Of a DNA stretch of 64,000 bases, positions 28,490-36,948 are shown one piece after another. The notes under the pieces were generated by a model, which made no database searches, was not told the origin of the DNA, and saw nothing but the letters and a program-made list of their open reading frames with translations. Within the stretch, counting starts at the first letter, position 1. Each line of letters starts with the position of its first letter. The position numbers and the translations under genes are program-made. This DNA comes from Trinickia diaoshuihuensis (GTDB taxonomy: Bacteria; Pseudomonadota; Gammaproteobacteria; Burkholderiales; Burkholderiaceae): NCBI RefSeq assembly GCF_003390925.1, contig NZ_QUBS01000089.1:186001-250000 (forward strand). Direction: 5' to 3'.

Positions 28490-29464
28490 ATGAACGAGCC
28501 GGCAGCGATGCCCGACGCCGCGCACGAGCGCGCGGACCTCATCCGCCTACCGTACCCGGCGTCCGGCGACCCGGCCGCATTGCTGCCGAGCTTGGCCGAG
28601 TGGTTCGGCGCCGAGCGCGAGCGGAAGACGGCCACGGTTGCGTTGACGTACTCGGCCGCGGATGCCGATACGAGCGCAACCGTCGATTCACGGCTCGCCG
28701 CGTTTGCGACGCGGGCCGTACGCGACGGCGTGGCCGACCGGGTTACGCGCGATGGCCATACGCTACGCTTGTGCGTGTCGCGCGCGACGTTCTGGCAGCA
28801 TCCGTCACCGTGGCTGACGGCTCCGTCCTCGGGCGGGGCCGCGCTTCGTTATGTGGTGGAGGGAGGGCGGCGTCATCCCGCGCGTCCGCCGAAACCCACG
28901 GGCGTCGTCTATCGGCGATACCTGCCCGCGCTCGGCTCGACGTTTACGCTTCGTTCCGTCGATGTCGACGAGGATACGGAGCGGTTTCACCGTTGGATGA
29001 ACGCCGATCGCGTCGCTCGGTTCTGGGATTTGCGCGGGACGCGCGAGGAGCATGCGGCTTATCTCGCAGCGCAATGCGCCGATGCGCACGTGCATCCGCT
29101 GATCGGCGCTTTCGACGATCGGCCGTTCGCCTATTTCGAGGCGTATTGGGCCAAGGAGGATCGCATCGCGCCGTTCTACGACGCACACGACTTCGACCGC
29201 GGGCTGCATCTGCTCGTCGGCGAACGCGACGCGCACGGGCCTGGGAAGTTGTATGCGTGGTTCAACAGCGTGTTGCACTACCTATTTCTCGACGATCCCC
29301 GCACGCAGCGGATCGTCGGCGAGCCGCGCATCGACAACGACCGTCACATTGCTTACATGCATCGGCTCGGCGGCTATACGCTCAAGGAGTTCGATTTCCC
29401 GCATAAGCGTGCCGCGCTCGTCGTGCTGGAGCGCGACACGTTCTTTACGCATCACGGACCGTAA
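28490..29464 (+). CDS. orbL: GNAT/IucB-like N-acyltransferase for hydroxyornithine
   Basis: The 324-residue protein has the same Acetyltransf_8 core as OrbK: HVHPLIGAFDDRPFAYFEAYWAKEDR, LHYLFLDDPRTQRIVGEPRIDN, FDFPHKRAALVV. The N-terminal half differs. GGAGGA lies just before ATG 28490, 17 bp after orbA. In ornibactin loci an OrbL-type enzyme adds the hydroxy-fatty acyl group to the first ornithine, and a pvdF formyltransferase sits nearby. Here pvdF is absent and orbL follows orbA directly. It is the last gene of the locus. Confidence 0.85.
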   Translation: MNEPAAMPDAAHERADLIRLPYPASGDPAALLPSLAEWFGAERERKTATVALTYSAADADTSATVDSRLAAFATRAVRDGVADRVTRDGHTLRLCVSRATFWQHPSPWLTAPSSGGAALRYVVEGGRRHPARPPKPTGVVYRRYLPALGSTFTLRSVDVDEDTERFHRWMNADRVARFWDLRGTREEHAAYLAAQCADAHVHPLIGAFDDRPFAYFEAYWAKEDRIAPFYDAHDFDRGLHLLVGERDAHGPGKLYAWFNSVLHYLFLDDPRTQRIVGEPRIDNDRHIAYMHRLGGYTLKEFDFPHKRAALVVLERDTFFTHHGP

Positions 29465-29495
29465 GCGCGGGCCAAGCGGCCTATCAGTCGCCGAT

Positions 29496-29645
29496 TCAGT
29501 CGCCGATTGGGCCCGGCTGCTGGTCGGGTTCCGGCTCGGGCGTGCCGATATCGGGTACGTCGTCCGGTGCGCCCGGGCTGGGCGCATCGGGAACGCTGGG
29601 TTGATCCGGGATCGGCGTGGTCGGATCGCTGGCGAATAAACGCAT
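29496..29645 (-). CDS. Proline/aspartate-rich mini-protein
   Basis: A 49-codon frame (begins MRLFASDPTTPIPDQPS, ends QQPGPIGD) follows a strong AAGGAG 7 bp before its ATG. The product is acidic and disordered, with no signal peptide or known motif. It lies just after the convergent orbL and in line with the BON gene upstream of it. I do not know its function. The ribosome site and biased composition are the only support. Confidence 0.5.
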   Translation of the reverse strand: MRLFASDPTTPIPDQPSVPDAPSPGAPDDVPDIGTPEPEPDQQPGPIGD

Positions 29646-29695
29646 GAAAGACTCCTTGCGGGCGATAGGCAGTGAAATGAGTCAGCGTTGCGCGT

Positions 29696-30190
29696 TTAAG
29701 CGGGGTGCGGCGCACCGCCTTGAAGCTCGGGCACGTTGCCGGGCTGATCGTGGACTACGAGCCGGTCGTCGACTTCGCTCACGCCGGAGATCGCGCTGAT
29801 GGTTTGGACGAGCGGCGTGTGCTCGGCCGCCAGCACGTGCCCGGAAAGTCCGATGCAGCCGCCGCTCGCGGTTACGTCGATGGCGCCGGGGCGGCTCGTC
29901 AGCCGACCCAGTTGGGCGCGCACGCGTTCGGCGAGGACGGTGTCGTCGACCGGCTCGCCACCCCCGTCGAATATCCGTGACGATTGAGCGTGCGCCTTCG
30001 CATAGAGGCCGCGCGCCTGATCGGCCGTGCGCTTCGCCTGGGTGCCGGCGAAGCTGGCCGCCTGGCGCTGGCCCGAATGGAGTTTGTCGCGCAGTGTCGC
30101 GCGGCGCCGGCGGCCCATTTGCGGATCGAGGTAATACATGACGGCCGCGCCGGCGGCCAGCGTGGCGACGCTGTTCAATAAGCTCTTCAT
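29696..30190 (-). CDS. BON-domain protein
   Basis: The 164-residue protein has an N-terminal hydrophobic segment (LLNSVATLAAGAAVMYYLDPQMGRRRR), which could be a membrane anchor, and an Ala/Lys helical part. A BON domain follows at about 85-150 (DTVLAERVRAQLGRLTSRPGAIDVTASGG, then GHVLAAEHTPLVQTISAISGVSEVDDRL). BON domains bind phospholipid or envelope surfaces and are common in stress-induced proteins such as OsmY. GGAGATCCCT precedes ATG 30190. The neighbours (SDR, thioredoxin-like, mini-proteins) look like a general-stress group. Confidence 0.75.
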   Translation of the reverse strand: MKSLLNSVATLAAGAAVMYYLDPQMGRRRRATLRDKLHSGQRQAASFAGTQAKRTADQARGLYAKAHAQSSRIFDGGGEPVDDTVLAERVRAQLGRLTSRPGAIDVTASGGCIGLSGHVLAAEHTPLVQTISAISGVSEVDDRLVVHDQPGNVPELQGGAPHPA

Positions 30191-30282
30191 AGGGATCTCC
30201 GGTCAACCGCGTTCGATCGCGCCGCGCAAAAAGCGCGACGCGTCCGCTCTCGATCGAGCATCGCGCGTGCCCCGGCGACGAG

Positions 30283-31053
30283 TCATGCGCCGCCCCATTG
30301 CATACTGAGACCGCCGTCGATCGTCCATGTTTGTCCCGTCACGTAATCGCCGTCGTCGGATGCAAGAAACAGCGCGACGCGCGCGATTTCCTCGGGCTGC
30401 CCGGCGCGATGCCACGGAATGACCGAGAACGACTGGTCGCGCTTGCCGGGATCGTCGAGCCGGCTCTGCGTCATCGGCGTCTGAATCAATCCCGGGGCGA
30501 TATTGTTGACGTTGATTTTGTCTTCGGCCACTTCGCGCGAGAGACTGCGCGTGAGCGAGCCGACGCCCGCTTTGGCCATGCCGTAGGGCGCGCTGCCCGG
30601 CGTCGGCAAATGCTGGGCGACCGAGGAAATGTTGACGATGCGTCCGCCGCCGCCGTGCTGCTTGCGCAGTTTGACGAACGCGCGGCAGCAATAAAGCGGG
30701 CCCATCAAATCGGTGCGCAGCACGCGCTCGAGCTCCGCGTCTTCGATTTCGGCCACTGGAGCCGAACTTGCGCCGACGCCCGCATTGTTGACGAGGATAT
30801 CGAGGCCGCCCAATTCACGCACGGCATCGTCGAAACAGCGCCGGACACTGGCCGGATCGCCCACGTCGCCTTGTATGACGAGCGCGCGCCGGCCCGCCGC
30901 CTCCACTCGCCGGCGCGTTTGCTCCGCGCCGTCGCGGTCGGTGTGGTAGACGATGGCGACGTCGGCGCCGTGTTGCGCGAAGATTTCGGCGATCGCTTGC
31001 CCGATTCCTGAATCGGCGCCCGTGATGAGCGCGCGTTTATCTTTCAGTTTCAT
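30283..31053 (-). CDS. SDR-family oxidoreductase (glucose/ribitol dehydrogenase-like)
   Basis: The 256-residue classical short-chain dehydrogenase has the NAD(P) motif TGADSGIG, NNAG near residue 88, catalytic Ser in VNISSVAQ and YGMAK (Tyr-x3-Lys), ending in GQTWTIDGGLSMQWGGA. Length and motifs fit the glucose 1-dehydrogenase-like group; the substrate cannot be read from sequence. GGAGCTGTAG precedes the ATG. The gene runs leftward, with the BON gene starting about 90 bp downstream of its stop. Confidence 0.85.
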   Translation of the reverse strand: MKLKDKRALITGADSGIGQAIAEIFAQHGADVAIVYHTDRDGAEQTRRRVEAAGRRALVIQGDVGDPASVRRCFDDAVRELGGLDILVNNAGVGASSAPVAEIEDAELERVLRTDLMGPLYCCRAFVKLRKQHGGGGRIVNISSVAQHLPTPGSAPYGMAKAGVGSLTRSLSREVAEDKINVNNIAPGLIQTPMTQSRLDDPGKRDQSFSVIPWHRAGQPEEIARVALFLASDDGDYVTGQTWTIDGGLSMQWGGA

Positions 31054-31205
31054 CTACAGCTCCAGTAAAGAAAGGTCCAACGTCGACTGTGTGAACTGGG
31101 GAGCGAGCCGCAAGCGCCATGCCGCCACTGTGCGGCACAATGCCTGCTCGAAAGATGGCGGGGCCGCCATGTCCCGTCCGAATTGCTTCGTTGGAGGCGG
31201 AACTC

Positions 31206-31529
31206 ATGACGCAACAGAACGGTTATGCCAAGACGGCGCCGACCCGCGCCGAGGTCGATACGCTAAAGGGCGCCACGGTGCTCGAATTCGGGACGGATTG
31301 GTGCGGGTACTGCCAAGGTGCGCAGCCGCATATCGCGCAAGGACTCGCGGGCGCCGCGCCGCTCGTGCATATGAAAATCGAGGACGGCCCGGGGCGGCCT
31401 CTCGGTCGCTCGTTCAAAGTCAAGCTTTGGCCCACGCTGATTTTCTTGCGAGACGGTGTCGAGCTTGCGCGTGTCGTGCGTCCCACCGACGCGCGCTCCG
31501 TTCAAGAGGGCGTCGCCGCGCTAGGCTGA
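31206..31529 (+). CDS. Thioredoxin-family protein
   Basis: The 107-residue protein has the thioredoxin fold signature VLEFGTDWCGYCQGAQPH with a CGYC active site, and the cis-proline region KVKLWPTLIFLRDG. CGYC in place of CGPC suggests a different redox potential from housekeeping thioredoxin. There is no signal peptide, so it is cytoplasmic. ATG 31206 has a good GGAGG. It is divergent from the SDR gene. Confidence 0.85.
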   Translation: MTQQNGYAKTAPTRAEVDTLKGATVLEFGTDWCGYCQGAQPHIAQGLAGAAPLVHMKIEDGPGRPLGRSFKVKLWPTLIFLRDGVELARVVRPTDARSVQEGVAALG

Positions 31530-31577
31530 GGCCAACCTATTGCGACGCCGAGAAGGGGCGATGCGGCGTGCCACGAA

Positions 31578-31829
31578 TCAAATCGGTGTGGGGCGTTTAC
31601 CCGATTGGTCGGGCGTGTCCATTTCAGGCGGGTAGGGCGAGCCCCCCGGCTTGCTTGACGCGCCGGGCTCATGGGCTTGCGTTTCCCTCGGGTCGCGCGG
31701 CACGACGCGTTCGGCCTGCTCATCCGGGATCGTATGCAGCGGCGTGCCGCTGCCGGGCGAATGCGGCGGGTTCGAAGGGTTGCGTTCGCGGCTCGGCGAT
31801 GCGGCACTCTCGTTCGGGTGTTGGGGCAT
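31578..31829 (-). CDS. Small Pro/Ser-rich hypothetical protein
   Basis: The 83-residue product starts at ATG 31829, preceded by AGAGG; an upstream in-frame ATG at 31877 has no ribosome site. It is hydrophilic and disordered (PQHPNESAASPSRERN ... TPDQSGKRPTPI). I see no domain. Similar low-complexity small proteins accompany stress genes in this group, but that is only an impression. It is convergent with the thioredoxin-like gene. Confidence 0.5.
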   Translation of the reverse strand: MPQHPNESAASPSRERNPSNPPHSPGSGTPLHTIPDEQAERVVPRDPRETQAHEPGASSKPGGSPYPPEMDTPDQSGKRPTPI

Positions 31830-32405
31830 GATGGTGGCCTCTCTAGTAGGGGTACTGACGATAGGTGCAACGCGCAACGCACGTGCCTCGTCTTGTCCGC
31901 GATTTCCCTCGCTTATCGTTGGCGCGATTTTATGGATTGCCCAGAATTAACGATGCATTCGCCCGAAGATAAAATAGAACGACCTTTATGTTTTAATTGA
32001 CAATTGGCTTACGAATTGTCGCTCCATGCAATCTATTGGCGGACAGGGGAGAAGACAAAAAAAGTTCCCGCCACGATACGTAGCGTGCAGGCGCGCGGTA
32101 TAGGCATCAAAGGGCCCCTTCGTGCGCTGCGCCTTGACAAGCCTATTATTCGCGAATAGCTTCTTACCGCCGATGCCTTCGGCACATTTTCATTCGAATT
32201 ACCCTTCCGCAATCCGGTAGTAAAAAAGCTCCATAGTTAGTTCGTTTAACGCGGTAATTATTTCTGCGGTTCGATAGTCAGGCTCTTGGTCGTGATCGAG
32301 AAGAGGGCTGAATGTCGACCGTCGCCGTGCATTGCGCGCCGTAAATAGGTGGGCTTGCCATGGCGCGGTCATCGAGAAACGGCAACTCAACTACCAAGGA
32401 CAACA
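31830..32405. other. 576-bp AT-richer intergenic region
   Basis: No convincing gene is present. The stretch is clearly lower in G+C than its surroundings and probably holds the promoters for the leftward mini-protein and for the carboxypeptidase gene on the right. AAGGA lies just before ATG 32406. A 63-codon leftward frame at 32199-32390 has no ribosome site or recognisable content and was not called. Confidence 0.5.
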
Positions 32406-34262
32406 ATGAAGAAGCGAGATAGGAGTGGTATCCGGGCGCTGCCGCGTCAAACGCGCGGCGGTCTGTGGCTCGGTTCGATCGCCGCGGCGGTGCTGGCGCT
32501 GGCCGGCTGCGGCGGCGGCGACGGCGGCTCGTCAGCGGTGACGAGCGCCAATGCGCAGCAGGCGGCGGCGCAAGCGTCTCCCGTCGCGAACGCGCAAGAC
32601 GCGCAAATGCAAAACTGCTCGACCGATCAGCCTTACACGGATCCGGTCGCCTATTCGGGCAACGCGACCGACAGTCTCGATCCGTCGCTCGTCTCGGAGA
32701 AAGCAGCGGTCATGCATCACACGTGGACGTCGGGCAAAAAGACGGTCTACTACACCACCACGACGGGTCACCTGACGGCCTCCGATCTCGGCGGCAATGC
32801 CGAGGCGACGATGTCCTACGTCGCCTATACGGCGCCGAGCAAGGACGGCAAGCCGAGACCCGTCACGTTCTTCTACAACGGCGGTCCCGGATCGTCCTCG
32901 ATCTGGCTGCGGCTCGGCTCGTTCGCGCCCACGCGCGTGGCTACGCCCGACCCGTTGATGACCAATTGGCCGAACTTCCCGCTCGTCAATAACGAGCAAA
33001 GCTTGATCGACACGACCGACATGGTCTTCATCGATCCGCCGGGTACGGGTCTGTCGGAGGCGATCGCGCCCAACACGAATCAGAAGTTCTGGGGTAGCGA
33101 TCCCGACGTCGGCGTCATGCGCGACTTCATCCGTCGCTACATCGCGGTCAACCATCGCACGAACGCGCCGCTGTACTTGTACGGCGAATCGTACGGCACG
33201 CCGCGCACGGATATGCTGGCGCTTTCACTCGAATCGGCCGGCGTTCCGTTGACGGGCATCATGCTGCAGTCGTCGATCTTGAACTACTTCGCCGATGCGA
33301 TCGAAGCCGTGGCGATTTTGAGCGGCAACACGATCGATATGAACGCGCTGAAGCTCGATACCGATACATTGAGCGGCTATTACCCGGGCTACGCGGCGGT
33401 CGCCGCTTACTTCAATCAGTTGGCGATACCGAGCGTGCAGCCCGACCCCGCGCTGTTCGCATTCCAGTCGGAGTTGTTCGCCTCCACGCACTATCACGCG
33501 TTCAAGAAGTACGCGCAGTCGTGGGTGCTGAGCCAGTTGGGCGTGCCCGACTTCCTTGGCCCGCCCATCTTGCCGAGCGCGCCGACGCTGGCCTCGTGGA
33601 CGTGGGCATCCGGTTTGTCGATGCAGGCGTTGAGCGGCTATTTCAGTACGGACTATTTCAACATCGCGCTATTGCCGGGAACGACGATCGGCCGCTACGA
33701 CGGTCGTGTCTCGCTGCCGAACTCCGATCCGAGGCTGCAAACGGACGGCGACCCGTCGGACATCCTCATCTCGCAGCCGTTCACGACGGCGCTCGCGGTG
33801 CAGATGCCGACCTACCTCGGCTATACGGCGCCGAATGCAACCTACTTGCCGCTGAACGACAACATCATCAACGTCTGGGACTTCTCGCATGACGGCCAGC
33901 CGCTGCCCGATACGATTCCCGACTTGTTGGCGGCGATCGAGCTCAACCCGCAGTTGAAGGTGATGGCGCTGAACGGGTATCACGATTTGGCCACGCCGTT
34001 CTTCAATACCGAGAAGCAACTCGCGCGTTTGCAGACCGTGCAAGGCTTGAATCCGAACTTGCAGGTGACGTTCTACCCGGGCGGACACATGATCTATCTC
34101 GACGATCACGGGCGTCCGAAAATGAAGTCCGATCTGCTTGATTTCTACGCCGGCCGGCCCGCGCCCACGGCGCTAGGGTTGTGGATGCTGCCGCCGCCGT
34201 GGCAAGACGAAGCCCCGGCAGGCACGCCGACGCTGGCCGCGGCGCAAAGCACGGCTCAGTAA
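32406..34262 (+). CDS. S10-family serine carboxypeptidase-like lipoprotein (copy 1)
   Basis: The 618-residue precursor has a lipobox (LALAGC, Cys near residue 36) followed by a Gly/Ser linker. Peptidase S10 landmarks are FFYNGGPGSSS, the nucleophile motif GESYGTPRTDM, NGYHDLATPFFNTEKQL near the catalytic Asp, and the catalytic His in GGHMIYLDD. It should be an envelope-anchored carboxypeptidase or hydrolase. The next gene, 47 bp downstream, encodes an EF-hand protein. The same pair in the same order and spacing occurs inverted at 40.1-42.3 kb. Confidence 0.85.
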   Translation: MKKRDRSGIRALPRQTRGGLWLGSIAAAVLALAGCGGGDGGSSAVTSANAQQAAAQASPVANAQDAQMQNCSTDQPYTDPVAYSGNATDSLDPSLVSEKAAVMHHTWTSGKKTVYYTTTTGHLTASDLGGNAEATMSYVAYTAPSKDGKPRPVTFFYNGGPGSSSIWLRLGSFAPTRVATPDPLMTNWPNFPLVNNEQSLIDTTDMVFIDPPGTGLSEAIAPNTNQKFWGSDPDVGVMRDFIRRYIAVNHRTNAPLYLYGESYGTPRTDMLALSLESAGVPLTGIMLQSSILNYFADAIEAVAILSGNTIDMNALKLDTDTLSGYYPGYAAVAAYFNQLAIPSVQPDPALFAFQSELFASTHYHAFKKYAQSWVLSQLGVPDFLGPPILPSAPTLASWTWASGLSMQALSGYFSTDYFNIALLPGTTIGRYDGRVSLPNSDPRLQTDGDPSDILISQPFTTALAVQMPTYLGYTAPNATYLPLNDNIINVWDFSHDGQPLPDTIPDLLAAIELNPQLKVMALNGYHDLATPFFNTEKQLARLQTVQGLNPNLQVTFYPGGHMIYLDDHGRPKMKSDLLDFYAGRPAPTALGLWMLPPPWQDEAPAGTPTLAAAQSTAQ

Positions 34263-34309
34263 CTGGCGAACGCTAGTGACTTCGGCTACCTTTTACTTGT
34301 GAGCGGATC

Positions 34310-34714
34310 ATGTCACCTATCGATATGCTAAAACGCCTTACCCCTTGGATCGCGCTTGGCGTCCTGGCCGGCGCGGCGCACGCCGCGACACTGCAGTCGG
34401 TCGCGCCCGTCCAATTGCCCCACCGCGGCGGCGGCGTGGACGGTCCATATTTCCCAAGCAAGCGTGCAACGGCCGTCATGCCCTCGACCGGCAGCGATCT
34501 CCAGCGGCAGGCGCAAGCGCGACTCGATGCGCGCCTGGGCGCGAACACCGTGCTCAGCAACGGCGCGGCAATCACGAAGTCGCAGGCGCAAGCGAACGGG
34601 CTCGGCTTCATCGCGAACCACTTCAACGAAATCGATACGAGCCATAGCGGGCGCGTCACCATGAGCGACGTCAAACAGTACTTGCAGCAGCGTCAGCTTC
34701 AGCGTCAGCAGTAA
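34310..34714 (+). CDS. Secreted EF-hand-like small protein (copy 1)
   Basis: The 134-residue product has a signal peptide (LTPWIALGVLAGAAHA) and the conserved block GGGVDGPYFPSKRATAV. A single EF-hand-like loop, DTSHSGRVTMSDVKQYL, is near the C-terminus, followed by a Gln-rich tail. A periplasmic calcium-binding role is plausible but inferred. It follows the S10 peptidase by 47 bp and is probably cotranscribed with it. A strong hairpin terminator lies just after it. Confidence 0.7.
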   Translation: MSPIDMLKRLTPWIALGVLAGAAHAATLQSVAPVQLPHRGGGVDGPYFPSKRATAVMPSTGSDLQRQAQARLDARLGANTVLSNGAAITKSQAQANGLGFIANHFNEIDTSHSGRVTMSDVKQYLQQRQLQRQQ

Positions 34715-34737
34715 AGGGACGCATCGTTGGCCGCCAG

Positions 34738-34773
34738 GCCGCCCGCGCGCGATAAGCGCCCGGGCGGCTTTTT
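34738..34773 (+). terminator. Rho-independent terminator after the peptidase/EF-hand pair
   Basis: An 8-bp perfect stem (GCCGCCCG / CGGGCGGC) is followed by TTTTT. It lies 24 bp after the EF-hand gene stop and ends that transcript. Confidence 0.85.
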
Positions 34774-34882
34774 ATCGGGACCGCCGCCTTGCCGGATGAG
34801 CCGCGCTGGCATGGCCATTGCACAAATCAGGTCATGCAAGCGGCAAGCTTGCTTCTGGAAACTTGTCCATAGGAGGTTCCCC

Positions 34883-35407
34883 ATGCCCGAACGCAAAACG
34901 CTCGCGCGCGCACAAGCCGATAAGCGAGCCGGGAAGTCCCCGTCGACGCAGGCGGGGGAATTCGTCAAAGAGGAAATCGATCACGTGCGCGCGGGCAAGC
35001 ACGGCGTACGGTCCGCGAAACAGGCCGTCGCAATCGGCCTGTCGAAGGCACGGCGTGCCGGCGTCGATCTGAAACCGCCGAAGAAGGGAGCGACCAGCGA
35101 CGCCACCCGCAAGAAAGCGCAGAAGGATGCAGCCGCGGGGCAGGGCAAGGCCGACCCGTCACCGAGCAAAGAGACGAAGGCGAAGCGCTCGCGCACCACG
35201 ACGGCTGTGCTCAAGCGCGAGAGCGGACGCGGCGCCTCGCACGAGGCGGTATCGAAGCAGGCCAAGTCGGCCGCGGCCAAGCGCCCCGCGGCGAGCCGCT
35301 CGGCCGCCGCGAAAAAGGCTGCGCACACGAAGGGCGCTGGCGCGCGCTCGGCTGCCGCGAAGAAAGCGGCGCGTACGCGCGCGGCGCGGGCGCACGCGCA
35401 CCACTGA
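34883..35407 (+). CDS. DUF6496-like protein with Lys/Ala histone-like tail
   Basis: The 174-residue protein follows AGGAGG. Residues 1-60 form a conserved block (QAGEFVKEEIDHVRAGKHGVRSAKQAVAIGLSKARRAGV) of the DUF6496 type. Residues 65-174 are low-complexity Lys/Ala/Arg repeats (AAKRPAASRSAAAKKAA and similar) ending HAHH, resembling bacterial histone H1-like tails. Nucleoid association is an inference from charge and composition. No operon partner is visible. Confidence 0.75.
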   Translation: MPERKTLARAQADKRAGKSPSTQAGEFVKEEIDHVRAGKHGVRSAKQAVAIGLSKARRAGVDLKPPKKGATSDATRKKAQKDAAAGQGKADPSPSKETKAKRSRTTTAVLKRESGRGASHEAVSKQAKSAAAKRPAASRSAAAKKAAHTKGAGARSAAAKKAARTRAARAHAHH

Positions 35408-35664
35408 ATCTTTGACCTGCATCAACGAATGCGCTCGGCCGCTGCGGCGGTCGAGCGCGCATCTGTCAGATCATTGCACCTGCGCGGCGCTCGCGTCGAT
35501 GCGCGTTTACCTGATCCAAAAAGAGCGCGCGAAGCGGTGTCGGAATCTAAAGAATAGTGACGCGAGGGTCGTAAACGTGGGCATGGGCCGAAGGTTGCGG
35601 CTCGCTGTCTCGCCCGTTGGGTAACACGGCCGAGAGCAAACAAGAATCGCTACGGGGAACTACC

Positions 35665-36897
35665 TTGAATCAGCAACGATCGTCGTGGACGCGTACGGCC
35701 GCGCCCGGTGAAGTCATCTATTCCGAAGGTTTTGCCGGGGAGGCCGTCCTTTACGTCATTACCGAGGGCAAGGTCGAACTGTCGACGCGCTGCGACGACA
35801 AGAAGGTCGTGCTCGCGACGATCGGCAAGGGCGAGTTTTTCGGCGAGGCGGTGCTGCTTCAAGCAGAGCCGCGTGCGCACACGGCGAAGGCGCTGTCGTT
35901 TTGCCAGTTGACGGTCGTACACGCGAGCATGGTGGAGGAGGAGCTCGAGCGCGCGTCGCCGCTCTTGCGCCACATCGTGCGCACGACGATCCGCCGCAGC
36001 CGCAAAAAAGACGACTTGCTCGCCACGTATACGCACGCGGACTTCTTGCCGGGCGTGGTCTCGTACGCGCATGTGCTTGCCTTGATGGCGAACGTGGACA
36101 ATGCAGACTCGATGGACGGCCGCATGCGTCGCGGCGGCTCCGACGAAGTAGCGGTGCCGCTGCCCGAGGTCGTCAAGAAATGCCGCGCGATCGCGGGTCA
36201 CTCGCGGCCGCACGTCATGACGATGCTCGGCCGCATGGAAAAGCTGAACCTCGTTTCGCTGGGCACGGGTCGCGCGGAGCACTTGAGCGGCAATTCGCGC
36301 TTTGGCGGCGATGCGGCATCGAACCGTCAAGTGGTGACGTTCGATCCGGCGCGTATTACTGAGCGTGCTCAACAGGTGGCCGATCAGGATCTCGACATCG
36401 CGATCAACAGCGAACTCGAACTGATCGAACTTGCCGATCTCGAAGCGCTGATCGGCGTCGAGCGCAAGACGCTGCTGAACAAACTGTCGCACGACGAGAT
36501 CGCCGAGGACGTGTTCGCCTTTCGCAAGACGAAGGTGCTGCACTACGTCGAGGAAAAAGGCGTGAGCTACTTCACCAAACGCGCGCGCGGCGGCGAGGTC
36601 AAATCGCTCGAGGACATCGAATTCGTCGATCACCGCACGCTATTCGACGCGGTCAGCGGGACCGATACCTACGATTTGGCCAAGCTTGCCGCCTCGACGG
36701 GCGATCAGGCCATCGTCGATAAGCTGTTCTCGGTCATGACCGAAGCGCGAAAGAACGAAGTGTCGTGGGTCATGCGGCGCGATCTGAAGCTCGATCAAGC
36801 CGAAGTGGAAGACATCGAGCAGCGCTTCATCCAAACGATTCGCGATCTGAAAGCGGCGGGGGGCCGAGAGCCGGCCCGCATGACGCGCGAAGCATAA
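35665..36897 (+). CDS. Cyclic-nucleotide-binding/winged-helix protein with FliG-like C-terminal domain
   Basis: The 410-residue protein has three parts. Residues ~1-115 form a CRP-type cyclic-nucleotide-binding barrel (GEVIYSEGFAGEAVLYVITEGKVEL; phosphate-binding-like FFGEAVLLQAEPRAHTA). About 165-200 is a winged-helix-like stretch (EVVKKCRAIAGHSRPHVMTMLGRMEKL). About 245-400 resembles FliG helical units (LEDIEFVDHRTLFDAV, then DKLFSVMTEARK and MRRDLKLDQAEVEDIEQRFIQTIRDLKAAG). FliG-C is the rotor face that stators push on, and the next two genes are a MotA/MotB pair. TTG 35665 follows GGGG at 7 bp; TTG 35617 has no such site. The FliG assignment is by eye. Confidence 0.65.
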   Translation: MNQQRSSWTRTAAPGEVIYSEGFAGEAVLYVITEGKVELSTRCDDKKVVLATIGKGEFFGEAVLLQAEPRAHTAKALSFCQLTVVHASMVEEELERASPLLRHIVRTTIRRSRKKDDLLATYTHADFLPGVVSYAHVLALMANVDNADSMDGRMRRGGSDEVAVPLPEVVKKCRAIAGHSRPHVMTMLGRMEKLNLVSLGTGRAEHLSGNSRFGGDAASNRQVVTFDPARITERAQQVADQDLDIAINSELELIELADLEALIGVERKTLLNKLSHDEIAEDVFAFRKTKVLHYVEEKGVSYFTKRARGGEVKSLEDIEFVDHRTLFDAVSGTDTYDLAKLAASTGDQAIVDKLFSVMTEARKNEVSWVMRRDLKLDQAEVEDIEQRFIQTIRDLKAAGGREPARMTREA

Positions 36898-36948
36898 ACG
36901 CGAGCCGCGAAGACCAGCTCGCAAAAGAATTTCGTTTGGAGACCGTTT

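Noticed and set aside
32199-32390. 63-codon leftward frame as a gene
   Set aside because: It lies in an AT-rich promoter region, with no ribosome site and no motif.
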